From Atherix ibis (lineage: Eukaryota; Arthropoda; Insecta; Diptera; Athericidae), in the NCBI GenBank assembly GCA_958298945.1, contig OY282609.1, forward strand, positions 31,097,212 through 31,161,211: DNA of 64,000 nucleotides, in the 5' to 3' direction. The position numbers and the translations under genes were made by a program. This document shows, one piece after another, positions 34,992-49,599 of this stretch; within the stretch, counting starts at the first letter, position 1, and every line of letters starts with the position of its first letter. Below the pieces are notes generated by a model. That model was not told the DNA's origin. It ran no database searches and saw only the letters and a program-made list of their open reading frames with translations.

Positions 34992-36480
34992 TTAGATTAA
35001 AGAAGAACTGAATAGGCCTCTACATAAAAATTCTGTCCAAATTTTGTTGGCAATACATTCATAGAACGCACGCACATGCAATACAACAGAAACGGCGTAA
35101 ATCATTGGGGGCCAATTTAAAAGTTCAGTATGCGATTGAAGCGTTTCGTTCAAAACCATTTTCATATGTGATGTCTTTTATGCGTAAACGAATAGCTTTT
35201 AAAAATATTGCGGATTTTTTTGTTTGATGGAATTAGTTTTGGAAATTTGCAATAAAACACAGTATTCTATTTTAAAATATTATTTATTTATTTATTAGAT
35301 ATTTCACTATATATTATTTATTAAAGCAGAATTATAAAGTGGAAGAGCATATAAAAATATAAATTGTAAGTTATTTGATTATACGAAAACAATTATGTGC
35401 ACAATAAGAAGATAATCGTATACAACATTAAAGGAAATGCTTTAAAACTAAATTGCAAGATGAAAAATTTAATGTACTTAAATAATTAATAACTACAATA
35501 ATATTCTAAAAAAAAGAAAACAATATTATTTAGTAAATGCATTATAATATAGTATAATAGAGCAAGCAAAACAAACTTATTTAAATAATAAGCCTACCGA
35601 AGAATATACTTTATTTATTTTAACACAATAAAAACAGCAATGGAAAATAGACAGAAAAATTCGGTCCCTTAAACTTTCTTACACACACTTCATATACACC
35701 GGCACTGAACTATTTTCTGGTAAACATTGAACTGTCAACATCGGATTTGTATACATTTATTTAATGACCAACTTTTCACTTTTTCACCACTTTTTGGATA
35801 AAATAAATCACTAATAGCCATTTAGGCACATCACAAACTAAATATTTGTTATTTTGGTTAGTAAAAATGAAGATGTCAACTTACCGAAAGAAAGAAATTC
35901 ACGGTTTCCTCTTTTAGGCGAGTTTCTAGCAATTTCTAATAAATTACTTAATTTTCTGAAATAAAAACTTCGTATTAAGTTTTATCAAAAATATAACTAT
36001 TTATGTTATAAAAATACTTACTTTTTCGTAAATACTTGTAAATATGTAAAAAAAAACACTTTTAATTGCACTTTCCAATGTGCCAAAATAAACCTTCACA
36101 AATGACAAGAATAGCTCTTAAGTCTCCACTTTCATGGAGAATTAAAGTTTTCAAACTCTCCGAAAGTCTACAAAATTGAGGCGCTTTATATTTGATTCAT
36201 ATTTACGGAATAGAATTCCATTTCGTATAAAAAGATTGTACAAAAAATAAAAATTGCCTATCATTGTATTTAAATTGTATTTTTGTTTCCAATAAGTGAA
36301 TTAAAATGAATATAAATTATGCTTTTGCAATTCAATAAATTTCTATTACGACAACTAGATAACACTGGGTATCATGTCTACATAAAAAAATTTTGACAAC
36401 AATATCCCTTTGTAATAATTTGGACACAAAAATGCGTATACATATACGGTAGGGGCCTATCCAGGTATTCTTTAATCTAA
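34992..36480. mobile_element. Unassigned DNA element with 13-bp perfect terminal inverted repeats
   Basis: The left end TTAGATTAAAGAA is the exact inverse of the right end TTCTTTAATCTAA. The similarity continues inward (ATAGGCC.CTAC). The 1489 bp between has no transposase, so it is non-autonomous. A shorter diverged copy is at 4163-4790. A target duplication is not obvious; I cannot place the superfamily. Confidence 0.7.
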
Positions 36481-37639
36481 GTGTTGAACACATCGCAGTG
36501 TTCGACAAATGGCTGTTGTTAATAATGAACTTTGGAGAGAGTTTTTGAGGAGAGTTTGACTATTGAAGTATTTTTTACCATTGAAGTATTTTTTACCATC
36601 TGGTATTTTTACCAGATAGAGAGGTCTCTGCTTATTTAGGAATTTTATGTGTTCAACTCTCTTAATATGGAATAACGAATCTCATTGAGATACTACAGAT
36701 GCAAATAAGACCACAATTCCTGACATTATCCCTATAAGGTTATGGAAAGTTTTAAGATGTTGATAGCGACAACTAAATGTCGCTTTCTTTGTTGTAGCAA
36801 TTTTGTTCTTTCCTTCTGATTAAATATTGAACACAATTCCGACGATAACGATCGTTGTATCAAAACTATGAAACCTTATCATACAGAAAATTTTTCTGGC
36901 CAGATGCTTTTTAAAAAAAAAATTAGCTTATGTACAAAATTGGCTATTCTATTAGATGCTTTTTTATGGAACCAACTAAATAAACTAATTTCAAAAATTT
37001 CTAAACATAAAAATAAATATTGATACAATATGGTTAGAGGCTGTAGAAAAATGAGTGTATTCCAAAGTTTCTATAAACTCTTTAACTTGCTGCCGTTCTT
37101 GGTCCGTTTTCCTGTCTATTCAGTTCTGTTTTCCCTTCGCATTGGATCATAATAGACAATTAATTTGCATTTGTAAATATTTATCACTTTGCGTAGATAG
37201 TCCCGCCTTATTTGATATTTATTATTTGAACCATATTGGATTATTCTGCCAAAGGACAAATAAAAATCTTTTTTGACTAATCTGCCAAAAAGCAAATAAT
37301 TTATTGCACATTTTCCATATTTAAATAACAAATAAAAACATAATTTTGTTGACCTTGACCTATTTTAGCTGCAGTTTCTGGTTATTTTCCCAGATAAGGT
37401 GGAATTTTCTAAACGAAGCATGTTTTGGAATAAAACAAAAATTTGCTTGGCTTAATTGTCTTAATTTTGCGACAATTTTTGATTTGGAGTAAATTTATCT
37501 TTGGCGGCAAATTGGATCATCAAAACGAATCCTCTTCGTAATCTGGAGATAGGTTTTTCTCGACAAAATTGTATAAAGGACCATACATAGGTCTCTTCGA
37601 AAAGAGACATTTTTTTTTGTTAGCCAGTACTCTTCGAAA
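36481..37639. other. AT-rich intergenic DNA
   Basis: No gene is seen. TTGAAGTATTTTTTACCAT is directly repeated at about 36562-36600. Confidence 0.45.
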
Positions 37640-37745
37640 ATGTATTTCGGTTAGCCAGGATGCCAAAAACACACTATGAGTGTTAAACTGGAAGACCTTG
37701 GCGCGAAGCTGTACTTTTTGAACAGAATAAAAGTTATTTTCCATA
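37640..37745 (+). mobile_element. LINE C-terminal scrap (RTE-like family)
   Basis: The + strand reads VLNWKTLARSCTF, the same C-terminal motif as at 22760-22860, followed by a stop. Confidence 0.5.
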
Positions 37746-38147
37746 AAAATTATAAAGGACCAATTCGTCTAACAACGATATATTTTATAAAACACTGTCT
37801 TCATCCTGGATGATAATATCCAACGACCAGTGTAGATAATAATTAACTATTTCAATAATTATTTTCTAATAAAAATATAAATTATAAAGGACACGGTGCA
37901 TAGTCCTTTCTTTTGGAAATTTTAAAATATTGTTTAAAAAAAACTACAGCTATTACAGCAAAACAAATGTAAATTCGCAACATGATGAAACCGTAAAAGA
38001 ATTTTTAAAATAATAATTGTAAAATCGATAATTCAGTAAAAATTTCGTTTAAATTTAAAAAATTCATAACACAAAAAAATACCTAAAAACGTCGTCATAA
38101 ATAAAACGTTCGTTACACTGAAACAATTTAAATATTTTTTTTTTTAG
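37746..38147. other. Upstream or intron of ALDH1L1
   Basis: AT-rich, ending in a long T tract and AG at 38146-38147, the acceptor of the first visible ALDH1L1 exon. The short first exon with the start codon is not identified here. Confidence 0.5.
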
Positions 38148-41007
38148 AACCTACGAATAGCTATTATCGGGCAAAGTAATTTTGCAGCTGACGTTTTGGA
38201 ATTGCTTTTAGAAAAATCCTACGAGGTAGTGGGAGTGTTTACGATTGCCGATAAAGGAAAACGGGAAGATGTTTTGGCAACATTGGCCAAAGCCCATAAT
38301 ATTGCTGTATTTAAATTTACATCATGGCGTAAAAAAGGTATCGCTATTCCGGAGGTGCTTGAAAAGTATAAATCCGTTGGAGCAACTCTTAATGTCCTGC
38401 CGTATTGTTCGCAATTTATTCCAATGGAAGTGATCGATGGAGCTGAACTGGGTAGTATATGTTACCATCCGTCAATTTTACCACGACACAGAGGAGCTAG
38501 CGCTATATCGTGGACACTAATCGAAGGAGATGATATTTGCGGATTTTCTATTTTTTGGGCTGATGATGGCCTGGACACAGGACCTATCCTGCTCCAGAAA
38601 CAATGTCCTATCGAACCAACGGATACTCTCGATACGATGTACAAACGGTTCCTTTATCCGGAAGGGATTAAGTCAATGGTTGAGGCCGTTGACATGGTTG
38701 CAGCAGGCACAGCGCCTAAAATACCCCAAACAGAAATCGGCGCCACTTATGATCCCGCCATGTTTAAGGCAGATAATCAGATAATCAACTTGCACCAATC
38801 AGCTGAGCGTATATTCAATTTTATACGAGGTTTAGACTCCGTACCAGGTGCCCTGGCATTTTTGATAACAGACGACGGAGACGAAGTGCCAATTAGATTT
38901 TTTGCTGCTCATTTATATTCGGCTGGAGCCGTTAATGGAAAAACCGTGCACTTTAAAGGACTTAAAAAATCGGCAATTGTTCATGATGAAGGCATTTTAA
39001 TTGAGGGCGTCGATGGAAATTTCGTTAATGTGAAACGGATCAAAAGTGGCAGTCGAATGATTGCTGCTAACAAGATTTTTAGTCAAACCGAGGCGAAAAC
39101 ATCAATTGAGCTAACGGAGGAGGAATACCATAAAAAGGAAGTGCTACGGTCAATGTGGCAGGCGATATTGAAAACCAGCGTTGAAGGCGAAACCGATTTT
39201 TTTGCATGTGGTGCCGCCTCTATGGATGTGGTTCGCTTGGTGGAGGAATGCAAAGACGCATTCGATATTCCGCTCGAAAACCAAACTGTATTTATGGCTC
39301 CAGTTTTTGACGAGTTCTTTTTAGAAGTAGTTAAAGCTCTGCGCCAAGGAAACACTTCTTCAAATTCTAAAGTTTATTTCGATGGATTCGTTTTGCATGC
39401 GAACAAACGCGAAATTCCGGTTCCGACACAACTCTTCGTCGATGGAAAATTTATTGATGCCGAAAATAGAAAGACATTGGATATTGTTAATCCAACAACA
39501 GCTGAGGTGTTATGCAACGTAGCTTTTGCTTCGAAGAAAGATGTCGACACAGCAGTGAGGGCGGCTCATAAAGCATTTTATGGTAGTTGGAGCCAAATAT
39601 CTGCTAGACAACGTGGATTGCTTATGTACAAGTTGGCTGACTTAATGGAAGAGCACAAAGAAGAATTGGCTACTATTGAGGCAGTCGATTCTGGAGCGGT
39701 GTACACTCTAGCATTAAAAACGCATGTCGGAATGTCAATAGATGCATGGCGATATTTTGCGGGATGGACGGATAAAATCGAAGGAAGTACTATTCCAGTA
39801 AATCCTGCCCGACCAAACAATGTTCTCACCTTCACAAAAAAAGAGCCAATCGGGTAGGTGGACATAAATTTTAAAATTTCTAATTAAAAAAAAACCAAAA
39901 CGAAATATTTTCACTTTTAGAGTTTGCGGACTAATTACTCCATGGAATTATCCTTTGATGATGTTATCATGGAAAATGGCTGCGTGTATAGCAGCCGGTA
40001 ATACCTGCGTTATAAAACCAGCCCAGGTGTGTCCGCTGACAGCTCTGAAGTTTTCCGAATTGACTGTAAGAGCAGGATTCCCGCCTGGTGTTATCAATGT
40101 GGTGACAGGTTCGGGATCCATTGCAGGTCAAGCGATTGCCGATCATCCTTTGGTTCGAAAACTTGGATTTACAGGATCAACACCGATTGGAAAACATATC
40201 ATGAAGTCGTGCGCTGATTCTAATATAAAAAAATGTTCCCTTGAATTAGGCGGTAAAAGTCCGCTGATCATATTTGGTGACTGTGATTTAGACAAGGCTG
40301 TGAAACACGTAAGATGTGGAAAATTCTCTTTTGAGCAGAGATTATGATTAAGGTAAAATTTTTATTTCTATCTATAGGGTATGTCTTCGGTGTTCTTCAA
40401 TAAAGGAGAAAATTGTATAGCGGCGGGTCGACTGTTTATTGAAGATAAAATTCACGATGAATTTGTTCGACGCGTTGTTAAGGATATCAAAAGTTTAGCG
40501 ATAGGTGATCCCTTGAATCGATCCACAGCACATGGACCACAAAATCACAGAGCACATTTTGAAAAGTTAATCGAATTCTGTGAGATCGGCGTTAAAGAGG
40601 GTGCCAATTTAGTGTATGGCGGGAAATCAGTACCGAACACAAAAGGCTTCTTCTTCCAGCCAACAATTTTTACCAATGTTGAAGATCATATGTTCATCGC
40701 TCAGGAGGAATCGTTCGGTCCGATTATGATAATTTCCAAATTTCATGGCAGTGACATTGAATCAGTTATGAAACGGGCAAATAACACCGAATACGGATTA
40801 GCTAGTGGCGTTTTCACAAAGGATATCAGTAAAGCACTTCAATTCGCTGATAAAATCGAAGCAGGCACCGTTTTTGTTAATGTTTATAACAAAACCGATG
40901 TAGCAGCTCCATTTGGAGGATTCAAACAAAGCGGTTATGGTAAAGATCTTGGAAAAGAAGCACTCAACGAATATTTAAAGACCAAATGTATCACCATCGA
41001 ATACTAA
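38148..41007 (+). CDS. ALDH1L1: Cytosolic 10-formyltetrahydrofolate dehydrogenase
   Basis: Exons 38148-39853, 39921-40308 and 40378-41007 join in phase into 907 residues plus stop, matching the roughly 900-residue family. The enzyme oxidises 10-formyl-THF with NADP to THF and CO2 in the cytosol. Domain 1 (about 1-310) is formyltransferase-like: [32 protein letters not shown] with the catalytic His, and DDGLDTG with the catalytic Asp. Domain 2 is a carrier domain with [14 protein letters not shown], whose Ser carries 4'-phosphopantetheine. Domain 3 is aldehyde dehydrogenase: [37 protein letters not shown] (Glu), [10 protein letters not shown] (Cys nucleophile) and the closing [20 protein letters not shown]. 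All key residues are present. The first in-frame residues are one or two short of the usual start, so a tiny upstream exon supplies the initiator. Poly(A) signal at 41173-41178. Confidence 0.96.
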
Positions 41008-41501
41008 AGATGGAAACTGTTAAATAATTTAATCTCAATTTTTACTTAAACAAACGAAACTTGACAACTAAAGTTGTTAATCTTTTTTATCCACACATAA
41101 AAAATTGTTTGAATTTGTGTCTCAAACCAGAATTGTTAGTTAGTTTTAAGATTATATTTTTATAGTTATATCAATAAAAAATTATAAATATATTGTATAA
41201 AAAGTTTTAATCAAATTTTCCATTACTTCTATTTTTGGCAGTTAGCAAATTAAGGTGTACATAAATTCAATTTTTTGATAAATAGTCATAGAGTCTCAGT
41301 TTTTGAAAGAAGTTTACAACTTTCTTCCTCAATAAATCTTCGTTAAGAATTTTAATGTTTGCACTTCTATACGAATTAACTGAACGTTTTATAATTATAG
41401 AAAGTAGACATTTCAAATGTCAATTCAGTTACATGTTTGAAACATGTTATTAAAAAAACTAATAATCTAAAACCCAAAAATTCTACAAAATATTATTTAT
41501 A
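41008..41501. other. ALDH1L1 3' UTR and flank
   Basis: AT-rich DNA up to the TA preceding the next mariner. Confidence 0.5.
41173..41178 (+). terminator. Poly(A) signal AATAAA of ALDH1L1
   Basis: It lies about 165 bases after the stop codon and is the first clear hexamer. Confidence 0.6.
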
Positions 41502-42682
41502 CTAGGGGAATAAGCTTAAATCCGCTGTTTGGTCATAGATGGCGTGAGTGAGCGTATTAAGCTACCATGGGCACGCCATACTTTTTTTATGAGTTTGACA
41601 TCTGTCAACATTAATCAGTGCACATTGTCAGCAATTTCGTACAACAACATACGTTTTTCCTTTGGTAATCATATCTAGTTTTGTGCCAGAAAAAGAGCAT
41701 ATGCGGGAAGCTCTGCTTTTCTGCTTCAATTTGAAGAAATCGGCTGCCGAATTGCATTGAATGCCTATGGAGGCCTATGGTGACAGTGCTTTATCGGAAA
41801 CAACGTGCCAATTTGACTTGTGAGACAAGAAGCGTGAAAATTGGCCTAGGAAGGTTGAGGACCATCAATTGCAGGTTTTTTTTCGATGAAGACGATACCC
41901 AATCGCAAAACATGCTCGCGGAGCAATTGAATGTTACTCAACCAGCCATTTCCATGCGTCTGCGTGCCATGGGGAAGATTGAAAGGATCGAAAAATGAAT
42001 TGATAGGCATATGGAGCGACTTCAAAACACATGCGAAATCTTACTCGTCAGACAAAAAAGAAAGTCGTTCCTGCATCGGATTGTGACAGGCGATGAAAAG
42101 TGGATATATTTCGAGAATCCTAAATGCAAGAAATCGTGGGTTGATCCCGGCCAACCATCCACATCTTCCCCAAGACCAAATCGCTTCGGACGGAAGACGA
42201 TGCTATGCGTTTGGTGGGATCAGCGGGGTGTCGCCTACTATGAGATGTTGAAACCTGGTGAAACTGTCAATGCCCACCGCTACCAGCAACAACTGATCAA
42301 ATTGCACCGTGCTCTGCGTGAAAAAAGGACGGATTATCAACAAAGACATGACAAGCTGATTTTCCTCCAGCACATCGCACCACCGCACACGTCAAAAATG
42401 GTCCGAAACTACTTGGAGACACTCAACTGGGAGGTTCTACCACACCCCGCTTATTGTTCCCGTCAATGGGCCATGCGCTCGCTGAGCAGCACTGCTTGAT
42501 GAGTGGTTTGCCTCAAAAGAGAAGGAATTTTTTTGGTGTGGTATCCACAAATTGCCCGTGAGATGGGAAAAATGTGTAGCTAGCGAGGACAAGTACTTTG
42601 AATAAATTTGTTTTTGCTTTCTATGAAAAAACGTGTTTTTTTTTTGACTAAAAAACAGCGGATTTAAGCTTATACACCTGGG
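41502..42682 (+). mobile_element. maT/mariner-like element with dead catalytic site
   Basis: Ends share AATAAGCTTAAATCCGC (left) and its inverse (right). The + strand transposase is in two main pieces: an HTH part (QNMLAEQLNVTQPAISMRLR) and 42011-42499 with VTGDEKWIYFENPKCKKSW (first Asp) and GRKTMLCVWWDQRGVAYYE. The second catalytic block reads QHIAPPHTS instead of the usual HDNAPAHT, so the Asp is lost. A frameshift follows HPAY and the remainder (FFWCGIHKLPVRWEKCVASE) continues in another frame to near 42600. Confidence 0.85.
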
Positions 42683-43339
42683 ACAAAGATATTTTTGTTA
42701 AGAGAAAATACAGAAAAATAATTTAAATTCAAGTAATTTAACAATAAAGTTTTTAAGTTACTATTCACCACTACTTGATGGTATTTTTGTCGGTTTATTT
42801 TATAGAAAAGAACATATAATTTCTATTTTATCTTGAACAGCCCAGTCCAGTTGTTAGTTAAAAAATACCAAAAAGTAAAGAATTAAGTTCAGAAGCAAGG
42901 AAACAGTAAAAGATCGTGGATAAACGCGTAGTAGAACTCTTAAAGATCAGAAAATTGTTAGATCAGTTCAACTTAACCTTCAAATGCCGGCTAAAAATAT
43001 TATGAATGATGGCTTATACACGTAATATCGGCAAAAATTATTGATGGAAGGCTGAAAATTGCTTAAGAACACTGGAGGTTATTCTCAGATTTTTGGAAAG
43101 AATATTGTATAGACTGAGGAATTGTAATTTTTTTGAGGTTAGTTCTCATGGAAGAAAGTTCTTTTATTCTTCACCAAATGAAGACGAGAAGCGAAAATGT
43201 ACTGTACCAGTATTTTTTTTTTATGGAAAAATCATTTTCAGGTTTATAAAAAAATCATCTTTTGCTGTTCAAGTAAAAAATCATATAATTAGGCTCATAG
43301 AAAATTGTTATGATATCCCGCAAGTGCTCTGTCGCCCTG
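42683..43339. other. Intergenic DNA with no recognised feature
   Basis: The open frame 43093-43494 overlaps the antisense transposon relic below and has no family resemblance of its own. Confidence 0.4.
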
Positions 43340-43535
43340 AGCTCGAATGGCGTTATGTGCCCGCTTTTACGTATTTACCATCATATTTCCAAATGTTTCG
43401 GCTGATAAATATGGCGGCTAAATTCTTACGTATATTGGCTTTAAGTTCGCCTAGGGTCCTTGGCTTGTTGATACAAACCTTTGACTTCAAGTAGCCCCAC
43501 AGGAAAACGTCCAGCGGCTTTAAACGCGGAACCAG
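43340..43535 (-). mobile_element. DD41D transposase C-terminal scrap
   Basis: The minus strand reads LDVFLWGYLKSKVCINKPRT then LGELKANI. This is the block after the third catalytic Asp in DD41D transposases (compare FFLWGYVKSMVYANKPMTLE at 19.8 kb). Confidence 0.65.
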
Positions 43536-45498
<1,963 letters not shown>

Positions 45499-45984
45499 GA
45501 TAGGGCGACGTAACATCTTAGCTTTCACCTACAATAAATTTTAATTCAGTTAATTTCCTTATGATAGCATAAATATTTTAATTATTTTTTTTATTTTTGT
45601 AAAATTATGTCGCAATTCATGTTAGATCAAATGAAATTAATGAAAATTTCAATATAAGTAATAAAAAACCGTATTATTTTAAAATCGTGTAAGAAAAAAC
45701 AGTTAAGTATAATAAATATATTTTTAAATTTTACTTATATTGAAATTTTAATTTATATACAATAAAAGAAAAATTCATTAAAAGCAATTCAAAATTCTAA
45801 TTGAAATAATAACTTACAAAGAAAAAGAGGAAAAATGTACAAACAAAAGTAATCAAAAGTTTTTTACTAAATTTCTCTTAAAATTTTTTAACCCTTTTTT
45901 AATTTTTGTGTGTGTGATTTTGTTTACCAAACAAATTTCTTAAGCAACGTAACTAACTATCTGGTAGCTCAACAGTTTCCACAT
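45499..45984. other. AT-rich spacer with a 19-bp inverted repeat
   Basis: AAAATTTCAATATAAGTAA at 45643-45661 is the exact inverse of 45731-45749. No gene is seen. Confidence 0.6.
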
Positions 45985-46778
45985 TGACAAATGTTTTTTA
46001 ATTAATGTGAAGTACAATCGATACAATTAAGTTCTGAATAAAACGTCATTCAAATAGCCTCCACGAATTCTTTTGCAGGAACGAAATCTTTAGAAGTAAA
46101 TATTGAACGTGCTATTCATGACAAGTCGTATGTCATGAATAGCACGTTCAATATTTACTTCTAAAGCTTGAAGAGAGTCTGGTTTATTGCTAAAGACAAA
46201 TGACTTCAAATAACCCCACAAGAAATAGTCTAATGGTGTTAAATCATAACTTCTTGGTGGCCATTCAATGTCACAATTTCTTGAAATAATCGAATCTCCA
46301 AACTTTTCTCGCAATAATTCGGTTGTTGCATGTGCTGTGTGGCACGTAGCCCCGTTTTGTTGGAAGCAGATGTTGTCAAGATCAACTTTTTCCAATTTCG
46401 GCTATGAAAAGTTGGTTATCATCGATCTATACCGCTCTTCATTGACAGTAACGGTGTTACCAGCTTCATTTCGAAAGAAGTACGGACCTATGATTCCACC
46501 AGACCAAAAACCACACCAAACTGTCAATTTAGGTAAATGTATTGGGTGTTCATGAATAATTTGTGGTTTTCTTTGCACCAGAATCGACAGTTTTATTTAT
46601 TTATCTAAACGATCGTTCTTCAATTGCGCACTAAAAGTTGCAATTGGAGAACGATTATTTTGATAATAAAATTGAATAATTTGTAAACGTTGTTCTTGCG
46701 TATATCTCTCCATAATGAAATTGTAAACATTATTGAATACATATTACAAATGGCCGAAACGTCACTTAGAAATCATAT
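45985..46778 (-). mobile_element. DD41D transposon relic, close kin of copy B
   Basis: The minus strand gives ICFQQNGATCHTAHATTELL (second Asp replaced by Asn) and IEWPPRSYDLTPLDYFLWGY (third Asp), then an N-terminal start near 46715. About 500 bp of the middle of the gene is missing. The end breaks off within the TIR at AATCATAT (46778) and continues directly as mariner sequence. A 36-bp perfect inverted repeat is embedded at 46088-46166. Confidence 0.85.
46088..46166. repeat. 36-bp perfect inverted repeat
   Basis: Arms 46088-46123 and 46131-46166 are exact inverses with a 7-base loop. The sequence is transposase C-terminal coding DNA (VNIERAIHD region) present once forward and once inverted. 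Confidence 0.95.
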
Positions 46779-47648
46779 TCGATTTTCGATTTTTTTGTGG
46801 CGTTATGTTGATACTCATGTCTCTCACTTAAGCCGACAAGTTCGGCCATATTGAATGTTCAGTTAATTTTTGACAGCTGCTTTGATTGCACGTGTTTTGG
46901 CTCGTCTTCGATTTTTGCCCATTTTCGACGAAAAACAGCATCGCATTAACATTGCTAAGGAGCTGTTGGACTGTGTCCGCGATGACCCAAATTTGCTCCA
47001 GAGGGTCATAACTGGTGACGAGTCATGGGTTTATGGTTATGACGTGGAAAGCAAATCTCAATCATCCAAATGGAAGCTGCCGCACGAGCGAAGACCAAAA
47101 AAAGTGCGCCAAGTTCAGTCGAATGTGAAGGTTTTGCTTACAGTTTTCTTAGATTGCAGGGGCGTGGTCCATCAAGAGTTCTTGCCACAGGGTAGAACGG
47201 TCAATAAGGAATATTAGCTGCAAGTTATGCGTAAGTTGCGCGAAGCAATCCTACAGAAACCCCCGGATTTGTGGAAGAACAAAAATTGGCGTTTGCACCA
47301 TAATAACGCCCCTGCTCACGCATCGTTGCTTGCGCGCGAATTTTTGCCAAAAACAACACACTAATAATACCGCAGCCACCGTATTCCCCATATCTGGCCC
47401 CCTGTGACTTTCTCTTGTTCCCGAAACAGATTCTTTGATCCATTTTTTCATGGGCAAAAATCGAAGACGAGCCAAAACACGTGCAAGCAAATCAGCTATC
47501 AAAAATTAACTGAACATTCAAAATGGCCGAACTTGTCGACAAAAGTGAGTGACATGAGTACCAACATAACGCTACAAAAAAAATCGAAAATCGAATATAC
47601 GTTACCCGCGGAAATTCAAAATTCATGATACTTTTTGAACAGACCTCG
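46779..47648. mobile_element. Second double-headed mariner derivative
   Basis: The left part is sense mariner 5' UTR without its TIR, then transposase with the shared N-terminal deletion: [28 protein letters not shown], a stop, [16 protein letters not shown] (second Asp replaced by Asn). At about 47430, within LLFPK, it joins an antisense mariner 5' end: start-codon region, 5' UTR and a complete 5' TIR ending at 47648 followed by TA. The joint (CCCGAAACA-GATTCTTTGATCCAT) is the inverse equivalent of the one at 5407. Confidence 0.85.
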
Positions 47649-49599
47649 TATGTGATTGCGAAAATTTTGCCTTCAAACATTATTAAAATATGCATTAAGA
47701 CACAACACAATTACAAGTAAAATATATGCTCATGTTACAACAAATGATTAAATTTGGATTTTTAGGATTTAAAAAAAACCGTTTTTTAGGGCCTTTCTTA
47801 AATCTTTCAAATTAAACACTTAAATATTATTAATAACCATATTTTTATGGAAATTATTGGCAACAAACTTTATAATTTAATATGAAAGAGATTTTGTTAA
47901 ATTCCTAGTTTCAACTCGTTTCTAATTATATTCCGTAGTCTTTTGCACAATGACAACATCCCGTAAATACAAACAAAATCGCTCAAATTAATTCATATTA
48001 GAATTAGAAAACAGGAATAATTTTTTTTCAACTGTTCCGAATAATAAAATAAAATATGATAACGCCATTTTAGAATTTGCATAGTGTAAATATTTATTTT
48101 GAATTACTACAAATATGTATGTTCAACGTATTTATAAAGAAAACTTACGATATTCTTACGGTTAATAAGCACAAAACAATGGAGAATTTAATTTTGTTTT
48201 TTTTTGTTTTATTAACAAACTAACTTTGTACACAACACTCCACACAAAAGAAAAACACCTCCAATTAGATCGCACTGCACTTTACAAGGGAACGAGAATA
48301 ATTTGATTTTGCGAATTCTTATTACAAGTCTCTCCCTCTCTCTCTCTCACGCATGCAAAAGATTAAAAGGATTTTCACCACTTGTTGCTCACCTAGAATG
48401 AGTATCACTTGCGGGGGCAGATCGAAGTGAGCGCATGTAATCCAACTGTAACTGAAAACTCCATCCACAAAGGCTTATCAAAATTTTAAAATCTTCATGG
48501 ACTAATAAGAATGCATAAAACTGCGACGGCAGATATTGTTTTAATTTTGCATTCATTTCAGTGATCGTTATAACGGTAACTTAACTCTGACTGCCAAAAT
48601 TTTTAAAACCTTCCCAATCTAATGGAGGTGCATAAAATTGCGTCCGCCCGACATTCATGATTTAATTGTCGTTCTCATTGGAAAATAATTTCATTTTCAT
48701 TGTAAAAATTATATTTAATAAAAAATTTATAAAAATTACTTAGCCTATAAAAACTATCCCTTATACAAAATAATAAGTAAAAACACAACTTAGCTCAAAT
48801 ATTGCATATTTACCGTACATTTTTATTGCATGCGAAGAATAAGATGTTTTCCCACACACACTTGGTAAATACAAACTCTCCAATGAAATATTTTAATGCA
48901 TAACCAGTGAATGGGAACTACTAATAATAATCGAAATTATATTTGAATAGTTTATGATTAAAAATTATATTTTCACAATAATTTCATACAGAATATGAAT
49001 TAAATACAATTTTTTCCTGTTTATGCTATCACAGAAAATAATGTGTGCGTCTACCTGACTAGATTTACTTAATTATTGCAGGCCAACAGGCGAAAATATA
49101 AATGTGAGAGCACTAAACTCACCAACAACAATATTTTGAAAGTTAATCTTCAGTTTTATTTTTGTTGAAATAATAATAATAACTTCTTTAGTAAATTTCC
49201 AAATAGAATAAAATATAAATTAGGTAAAAATAAAAATTTAAATAATAAATTCAAATGAAAAAAAAACCAAATAATTAATAATACAAAAGAATATTGTCTT
49301 CATTTTAAATCCTTCAAATGTTGGTGGTTTTTTAGTACAATTACTGAAATAGTATAAATCAAGAAGAAGTGTTAATATTTGACGAAATCGTTTTGATATC
49401 TATTCAGTGATTTTTTTAGTGTTTAGTTTACAAATTTCCAAAAAAAATTACAGAAAAATTACGAAATTGTTATTTGAATTGATAAATCAATGCTTGTCAT
49501 TTACTTTTTAAAGATTATTTCATATAAATATTGGTCACGACTATGTTTTAGATGATCCATGCAAGAGGTCTAATTTTTAACCACTTTTCCGAGCAGGTT
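47649..49599. other. AT-rich intergenic DNA
   Basis: No gene. Two diverged direct copies of about 100 bp lie at 48470-48575 and 48590-48695 (CAAAATTTTAAAA...ATGCATAAAA.TGCG). Confidence 0.45.
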
